A DNA stretch of 64,000 nt from positions 1 to 64,000 of the forward strand of contig JAGPYM010000010.1 of NCBI GenBank assembly GCA_020736575.1. The letters run 5' to 3'. This DNA comes from Thelonectria olida. Taxonomy: Eukaryota; Ascomycota; Sordariomycetes; Hypocreales; Nectriaceae. The notes beneath the pieces were generated by a model, which saw only the letters and a program-made list of their open reading frames with translations, had not been told where the DNA came from and made no database searches. Numbering within the stretch: position 1 is the first letter of the stretch; each line of letters starts with the position of its first letter. Below, piece by piece: positions 57,301 to 64,000 of this stretch. Both the position numbers and the translations under genes were made by a program.

Positions 57301-57372
57301 CTGAGGCGGACACTGAGGCGGACACTGAGGCGGACACTGAGGCGGACACTGAGGCGGGCACTGAGGCGGACG
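57301..57372. repeat. 12-bp minisatellite, six copies
   Basis: CTGAGGCGGACA repeated six times; copies 5 and 6 carry single substitutions. It lies about 180 bp upstream of the zinc-finger gene's start codon, i.e. in its promoter. Confidence 0.95.
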
Positions 57373-57745
57373 CAGGGATTAGCAGTGGGTTAAACAGCTG
57401 GTTCCGTTTTTGCTACTGGTATCTAAGGTAAGTATTGCTGCCTTATGTACCTCCCCGCTACAGGTGCATCCTGCTGCTGCTCAGCCAGAGGGGTAATCAG
57501 AGCTAATGCGGGCTAATGGGGGGCTGAGGGGGGGGGCCATAAAAGCGGCGATCTTGGTACGTCACGTGTCGCTTCAGTTTCGTCTCAGGATACCAATGGA
57601 ATGGGCAAAACTCGAATACGTGGAAGGGATCAATAGGGATGACATCCCACGAACCCACGAACCGGGCGCAGAGAATGAACATCACCCCCATCCTATGTGG
57701 ACCAAGCCAATGGCAATTCTGCTGTAACCTCCGAGCACTTGGAGG

Positions 57746-57754
57746 ATCTGATAA
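57746..57754 (+). promoter_or_regulatory. ATCTGATAA, iron-responsive GATA-like site
   Basis: Exact match to the ATCWGATAA consensus reported for SreA/Fep1-type iron repressors, 646 bp upstream of the siderophore transporter ATG. A single 9-bp match can occur by chance; the fit with the downstream gene raises its value. Confidence 0.5.
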
Positions 57755-58399
57755 TGCGAACCCACGAATAGCTTACGCAGCAGTGGATCGTCGCAAGGTC
57801 GAAAGTGGAATGTACGCCGAGATAGAGCCACGGAGGCGGGGTATTCCCACGTAAATCTTTGTTGAGATGGATCCGAAACCACGTCTCATGATTGATAAGA
57901 TAATAATCTTACCCTTTTCGATCGAAGAACCCGTCCTAAGGAAAGTTCCGGCCTCGTGCAACCCATGTTTCGCTGGAACGCTTCCTCCGACCATGCGAAC
58001 TGCCGTGATCTCCGTTTTGTGGGCGTAGCTAAACGAACGACTCTGAACAATATAATATCATTCGTTCAGGTACGACCATTCTCTAAGTCTCGGCGTCTAA
58101 AAAATTTTTCCCTACCTGAAATCTAGAAACCGTCGGCCAAGAACGGAAGATGTTCAATGCGACGTCTGGCGGTTTGCTATTCTGCGTGGGACGAATTAGT
58201 TGCCACTGAATATGAAGAGACCAAGAAGGGTTGCTACTTGGAGGGACCTTGGGCAATCTAACTTCATTACGATCTGCTGGGGACATGTATCTCATGTCCC
58301 ATTCCGATCGAATGGTAAATCTTCTCATGCTTCTCGTCTATCCTTATCTGTGACAAGTTCACTGTGTATCCTTACATCCTACATTGGATTACCTCGACT

Positions 58400-60242
58400 A
58401 TGGGTCTATTCAGCCTTTCCGGCAGGGTCAACGATCGTCCTGTCGTCGAAGAGGATCCCACTCGTAAAGATGTCGACACTGCCGAGAAAAACAACCAAGA
58501 AAACAGCGCGACCGATGTAGTAGACTGTGGCTCTGAGCCCGACGCGTCCTCGACAGAATACCAGCGTGGTGACGAGGCCATCCGGGCCATGACCCGGGTC
58601 TGGAGCCGAACACACTTGATCATGGCATACATTCTGTACGAACCGGTGTCCTAAGCTGAGAGGGCCGCTCCCCAGCCTGTCTGATATGCCTGTATGACAA
58701 TCGCTGACACTTTACCACCTCACTGCTATATGGCTAGTTTGCTTCATCCAAGTCTTTTCCTCCGGCATCATCGGGACCCTTACGCCATATGTTACGAGCA
58801 GCTTCACCGCCCACTCCCTGACTGCGACCATGAGCATCGCCGCGTCTCTGATCTCTGGTCTGATCAAGCTCCCCTATGCCAAGCTCATGAACGTGTGGGG
58901 TCGACCCCAAGTCTTCGGAATCATGATCATCATCATGAGCATCCGCTTGGTCATGATGGCATCTTGCAACAGTATAGAAACGTATGCTGCTGCCCTGGTC
59001 TTCTACAACGTCGGCTACAGCACTGTCGACTTTACGTGCACTATTTTCATCGCCGATACCTCCTCCTTGAAGAGCCGAGCCTTCATGATTGCCTTTGCGG
59101 CGTCGCCATGGTTGGCGACTGTCTGGGCGTATGGCCCCGCAGCACAGAGCGCGCTGGACGGCATCGGCTTCAGATGGGGATTGGGTGTCTGGGCCACCGT
59201 TTACCCAGTCGTCTGCACGCCTCTGTGGGCTTTGTTCTACTTCTACCAGAGGAAAGCTGAAAAGATGGGCTTAGTTAAGCGAGAGCCAAGCAATCGAACC
59301 TTCTCGCAGTCCGTCATCTACAGAATCAAGGAGTTTGATGTGATAGGCATCTTGCTTATCGCCGCTGGCCTCGCCCTCTTTCTTCTCGCTTTTGCCATCT
59401 ACTCATACAAGAAGAATGAGTGGAAATCCCCACTAATCATCTGTTTTCTCATCTTCGGCGGACTCCTCATCATTGCTTTCACCCTTTGGGAGAAGTGCTT
59501 GGCGCCCGTCACATTTATCCTCTGGCATTTGATGACCAACAGAACTGTTTTCTTCACCTCCACCATGGTTGCTAGCATTTACTGCGCCTGGTACATTTGG
59601 GACAACTATTTCTACTCCTTCCTCATCGTCGTGTTTCGCGAGAGCGTTACTCATGCATCCTACATCACCAACATCTACACTGTGGGCTCTTGCTTCATTT
59701 CACTGGTCATGGGAGTCATTATCCGCTTCAACGGTCATCTCAAGTGCTTTGGTGTCCCTCTTACAATTCTTGGTGTTTCGCTCATGATTCACTTCCGTCA
59801 ACCATATTCCCACATCGGCTTCATTGTCATGTGTCAGGTTTTTATCGCTTTCGGAGGCGGTATTCTGGTCATCTGCGAACAAATGACAGTTATGGCTGTT
59901 TCCTTGCAGAGAGACGTCCCAGCTGTTCTCGCCATGGAAAGCATGATCACCAACGTCGGTGGCTCGATCGGATCTGCTATTGCCGCCGCCATGTGGACTG
60001 GCATTTTCCCCCAGAAGCTGATGAAATACTTGCCCGAGTCTGCCATGTCCGACTTTGCAAACATCTACGGTGATCTCACTGTTCAATCCTCATACCCTTG
60101 GGGATCTGAGACTAGAGTTGCCATCAACCAAGCTTATGGTGACACTCAGCGCCTCATGCTGATCGCGGCCACCGGCCTGTACTCCATCACCTTGGTGTCG
60201 GTGCTTATATGGAAGAACATCAACGTCAAGAACATTGAATAG
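58400..60242 (+). CDS. Siderophore-iron MFS transporter (MirB/ARN family)
   Basis: Exon 1 runs from ATG 58400 to about 58644 (MGLFSLSGRVNDRPVVEEDP; hydrophilic, acidic), ending before TM1 at MAYIL. The rest is one frame to TAA/TAG at 60240-60242. Family marks: GTLTPYVTSSFTAHSLTAT, SGLIKLPYAKLMNVWGRPQ, WDNYFYSFLIVVFRESVTHA, and the lumenal FPQKLMKYLPESAMSDFANI loop followed by GDLTVQSSYPWGSETRVAIN, characteristic of 14-TM siderophore:proton symporters. Expected role: plasma-membrane uptake of ferri-siderophores under iron starvation. The only canonical intron (GTACGA at 58645 to CTAG at 58735) puts the second exon out of phase by one, whereas reading IWLVCFIQ just upstream gives the family sequence but lacks an AG acceptor. 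Either a lesion or an assembly error is present. Confidence 0.85.
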
Positions 60243-62636
60243 GTCAAGGGTATGGTTTGGTGATGAGCGATGTCTTAGATGGTGGTTGATGCCAGCACGA
60301 TCTACACTAGCTTTTCAGCCGAGAGTGAGATGCGTTTATTACAACTTAATCTTTGGCTGGGATCTTTCTATACAAGACTAAGGAAACAAAATTAAATAAT
60401 AACTTATATGACAAATATATTACCCCAAACTCCACTGTACTGCGGTAGAACAGCTTGGGTACCCTGCTAATAAGACTCCGTACCTACCTGGGAGCATTTA
60501 CTTATCATCCCCGATCTATGCAAGCTTCGAATCGTCCTATAACCTGCTCATAGGCTACCAGAATATTGGGGTTGTGAGACGCAGGTAGCTATGCAGGACC
60601 CCGCCGTGATGTAACTAAGCTTTGCGATGGTTGTTCTTCCAGGGACCTTGAGAGTAGCCAACTAAAGGGTACCAATATAACTAAGTACCTCCTCTACTTC
60701 TACTATGGTGTTATGAGACGAAAGTGCAGCAACACGTGAGACATTATGGCTGACTACTGTTGCTGCTGGATTACAATATGGCATCATAGGAGAGGGGTCC
60801 GCAACTTCACCTTGAAGTTCAGGGCGAAGCGTGGAAATATCTCAGCTTCGTGAGTGCATATTTAGTGCGAATATGTAATTCTTGCATGACTTCCAAGTCT
60901 GCATTCCACTTCCCGTGGGTTTCCTGGTCTTGCTCGTGACCTTGTTGCATCTTGGCAGGTGAGCTATGATACCACAAGCAGGGACAAGGAACAAGGGACA
61001 TACGAAGACTCACCGGCATGGTTTCAACACGAAGAGATGCATGTAAAACGGCTGATTGCTTCTTTTGATTGATGGGGAAATGAGTTCACAAAGATTCGTC
61101 GAGGAAACCATACAGATAATTATCCCGCAGCTGCGCAAGTGGGCCCCAGAGCACGCCATATTCCACCACCGGTGCGCAAGGACCCTGAGAATGGTCCTGT
61201 GAAGCATTCTAGCGATGATACTGGGTAGATGAAGTTCGTTTTCAACAGAAAGGTAGAAAATGAATACTCCATGGCCTGCTGTCCCCGCTTCTCGCGTTGC
61301 AATTGCCCCTCAAGGATTTGTGATTGCGAAGCGAAGTTGGGTTGATAGCGCAGGTAGATTGCATAGGTATTTGACAATTCAATTTTGTGCTTGGAAGAAT
61401 CTTCATTGCTATGGCTACTCAATAGAGAGCCAGAGGGATAATCCATACCGTCACGGGGCCTGTAAATAATACTCTTTCACAATATGTGAAGGGGACCTAG
61501 CGAATCGCAACTCTACAATCTACCTAGCTTGATGACTACCGCAACGACAACCATAAAGGGGCTCTGAAAACGTCTTCTGTGATCACTCGACGACAATAAG
61601 TTTTCAGATCAGCCATAAAAAGGAGTGCAGAGTTGTTAGCAGCAGATGGTGGCCTTGCGCTTTAAGCCCAGACGGCACGGAACGTGTCTCAGACTAGTAG
61701 TTCTTCCTGAGTCAATCAAACCTATTTTTTTTCTCGTCTATACGTGACGCCGCAATTTGTAAGCTCCACGACCCGAGTGGGAGATGATATAACGGCATCT
61801 GGTGCCCTGGGAGTCACCACATTTAGGCCAAGGCCAGAGACTGAATGGCTTTCCACCTCAGCTGGCCGTTCAAGTGGTTCAGCTCAGATCGAGTCCCCAC
61901 TTCCTCGAAGTCTAGACCCTCGAGTTTATCGTAACGAGAGTGGCAAATAACAGTTGTCTTGGCGCTAGGTTACGCTTGTGGCAGCCCTCTTTGAGCTTGG
62001 TGTTGGCGATGTTGAGACATCAAGCCGTATGTCAATGCCAACTCTAAATCCTCCTCGGCCGTGCTTCCGTGAATTGAATGTTTGGGGTTGCTGCATCCCA
62101 CATTCCGTATTTCCGAAGCCTTGACGCACCCCAGCTTGTCGATTCGTCTTGCGCCCACGGGGTTGGTGGGAGCCGACTGACGCCAACCGAGTGCAGATTG
62201 CACCATCACAAGGTGCCAGCTCACACCGCTTTAGGAGCACTGTGAGCTCGCGATAGCCAGCTTCAAAGACGTATGGAGACACGAGAACCCCAACTGGGTC
62301 AGGTTAGTGCTGTGGGTGTCTTCCAACGCCCGCTTCAACATTGTAACATTGCTCCTCCCACTTGCTTTTGCCTGCATCCCACAGACATGAACCCACGATC
62401 GAATCCAAGTGGGTCTCATCAGTCGATGGCATCAGCACATGGTGGAGGATTCAAATGATATCTATCGAGATGCTTGTATGGTAAAGTTGAGTCTTAGGTC
62501 AAGGAAAGATAAAGACTCTGAAGACAAGATAACGCCATGGCAATCCTATAAATAAGCTTAGTTGCACTTCTAAAGAACGGGAGATCAACATCAGCCCTAC
62601 TAGGATTCTCTTCAGCTAAGGAAGTCCATTGCAACT
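60243..62636. other. Gene-free stretch
   Basis: 2.4 kb without a supportable gene. Short frames at 60819-61469 and 61744-62458 show no domains. TATAAAT at 62548-62554 lies 83 bp before the next ATG and is its probable TATA box. Confidence 0.5.
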
Positions 62637-64000
62637 ATGGGTTTGTCGTCCACACTTGGCCGCTTGGCCTTCTTCAAGAAACATGAACGGTCGGCCGAGG
62701 AACGCGCCTTTGTGCGCCGATTGGATCTATTCCTGATGACCTTTGGCTGCATCTCCCAGGGTAAGAGGAAACTTTGCGTGAATTAACAGGCTGGCGCTGA
62801 CACTCGTCTTCCCAGTCATCAAGTTCCTCGACCAAACCAACATCACGACCGCCTACGTGAGTGGCATGAAAGAGGATTTGGGGCTATTGGGAAATGAATT
62901 GAACTTGTGAGTTAATAATGCCGTACCTCCTCTACTGTCGTGCTCGAACTAACGTGCCAAAGCTTCACGACTTACTTTAACATTGGCTACTGCATCATGC
63001 TTATTCCCTCGCAAGTCATCATGACCTATGTTCGTCCGAGTCTGTGGCTGCCTGGTCTCGAAATCGCCTGGGGCGTTATTACCGGTCTCATCGCTATTGT
63101 CCACAACGAAAAGCAAATCTACGCTCTACGTTTCTTCCTTGGAGTGCTGGAGAGCAGTGCTTGGCCCGGCATGATTACTCTGCTGAGTGAGTTTTCTCCC
63201 ATTGTGCCTAATTGAAGAGCCAAGGCTGACTATTTACCAAATAGTGTATTGGTACACCCCTTCTGAGTTGGCAAAGAGAATGGGCTTCTACCACTCGGCT
63301 CGTGCTGTTGGTGGCATGATGTCTGGTGCGCTTCAGGTTGCGATCCTGAACACTCTGAACAGCAAGAGTGGGCTTGAGGGATGGCGGTAAGTTCACACCA
63401 ACTTTTGGCCATGCGACAGGTATTAACAAGAGTCTTAGGTGGCTTTTTGTCATCAATGCCGTCATGACTGTCATCATTGGTTTCTTCGGCTTCGTTATGC
63501 TCCCCGACACCCCCAATAGCCCGAACCCCTGGGCGAGGTGGTGGTTTACCAAGGACCATGAGCGCATTGCACTTGAGAGACTGAGCCGCCACGGCCGATC
63601 CGAGTCCAAGAAAATCACATGGGCTGCGGCAAAGTAAGCATCAAAGCACATCTTCAGGACAGCTCAGAAGCTAATGCCTTTTTCCTCTACTAGGCGTGCC
63701 AGCCGCATGTGGATTACCTACTATATCCCAGCGTACTGGGTAGTCAGCGGCATGAGCGGGGGGGCTTGGCTTATTTCGCAGTGTTCCTCCGAAACCTCAA
63801 GACAGAGGCTGGAACCCCGGTGTGGACTGTCGATCAAGTCAACGCGATCCCTATTGGAGGCGGCGCAGTTCAAGTGGTGATGAGTGTGTCTCTTCTTCAC
63901 AACATGGCGGAAGAAAAAATTGCTAATGGCGAACTCAGTTTGGTTCTGGTGCATTCTCTCTGATCTGCTGCAAGTACGATGGCAACTTATTGTCCTGCAG
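62637..64000 (+). CDS. Allantoate-permease-like MFS transporter (Dal5/TNA1 family), partial, frameshifted
   Basis: Exons 62637-62760, 62816-62906, 62963-63186, 63245-63386, 63439-63633, 63694-63883 and from 63939 beyond the window edge. Family marks: [35 protein letters not shown] (TM1), [95 protein letters not shown] and [14 protein letters not shown]. Members import allantoate, nicotinate, pantothenate or small peptides. In exon 6 a run of seven G at about 63759-63765 breaks the frame: MSGGAWLI before, but [20 protein letters not shown] in the next phase after. Eight G would restore it, and the exon phase sum is short by exactly one base. So this is either a sequencing error in a homopolymer or a young pseudogene. 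Confidence 0.85.

Larger units (their letters stand above)
57121..58399. other. Intergenic region upstream of the siderophore transporter
   Basis: Holds a 12-bp minisatellite (57301-57372), a repeat segment near 57480-57605 related to 51780-51945 (GGCCATAAAAGC, GTTTCGTCTCA), and the ATCTGATAA motif at 57746-57754. The remaining open frames are not supportable as genes. Confidence 0.5.

Noticed and set aside
1..64000. CRISPR arrays, bacterial operons, tRNA or rRNA genes
   Set aside because: Eukaryotic intron-containing DNA; no regularly spaced direct repeats of CRISPR size and no cloverleaf or rRNA core that I could confirm by eye.
1..64000. Secondary-metabolite gene cluster
   Set aside because: No intact PKS, NRPS, terpene synthase or DMATS is visible; the transporters and oxidases belong to unrelated pathways.

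Overview
The window is nuclear DNA of a filamentous ascomycete (Pezizomycotina). Most genes are broken by short introns of about 48-100 bp with GT..AG (sometimes GC..AG) borders. The families are typical of moulds: HET-domain, NACHT/ankyrin STAND, C2H2 regulator, UNC93-like and MirB-like transporters, amadoriase, and CE5 acetylxylan esterase with a CBM1. The first 1.1 kb is extremely A+T-rich and TpA-rich, as left by repeat-induced point mutation (RIP). I cannot fix the order or genus. I built multi-exon models by hand; in each complete model the exon lengths sum to a whole number of codons and the joined frame gives family-like sequence.

Layout. 1-1172: RIP-like block. 1173-4451 (-): secreted 951-aa protein of the DUF7029/DUF7223 type. 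6871-7457 (+): small GPI-anchored Cys-rich protein. 8.6-19.1 kb is a zone of gene decay: an aminotransferase pseudogene without its PLP lysine, a HET-domain pseudogene, a Zn2Cys6 fragment, and a copper amine oxidase pseudogene whose TPQ-forming tyrosine is replaced by cysteine. Intact genes there are a class I glutamine amidotransferase (10482-11354) and an unknown 318-aa protein (15735-16691). 19504-20283 (-): secreted unknown. 21649-26209 (+): 1400-aa NACHT protein with about 13 'ITEE' repeats, ankyrin repeats and a C-terminal hydrophobic tail. 26887-28062: TatD-type hydrolase. 28505-30265: MFS exporter. 30.3-33.5 kb: decayed sequence including a zinc-finger relic. 33529-33912: small secreted protein. 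35940-37938 (-): second MFS. 39631-40624 (+): acetylxylan esterase. 40814-42506 (-): peroxisomal fructosyl amino acid oxidase, divergent from an UNC93-like MFS protein (43244-45218). 45603-47401: unknown 560-aa protein. 49087-50937: two small divergent unknown genes. 51-55 kb: repeats and a RIP-mutated Tc1/mariner transposase relic. 55352-57120 (-): C2H2 regulator with a STAND-like N-terminus. 58400-60242: siderophore transporter with an iron-GATA-like site upstream. 62637-end: allantoate-permease-like MFS, cut by the window edge and carrying a one-base frameshift.

How they fit together. This looks like an accessory compartment rather than a biosynthetic cluster: secreted degradative enzymes, five membrane transporters, self/non-self (HET, NACHT) genes, dead metabolic genes and mobile-element debris. 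The only plausible functional pairing is the amadoriase with the divergent UNC93-like protein (shared 737-bp promoter region). The most unusual intact proteins are the tail-hydrophobic NACHT protein and the STAND-N-terminus/C2H2 fusion.
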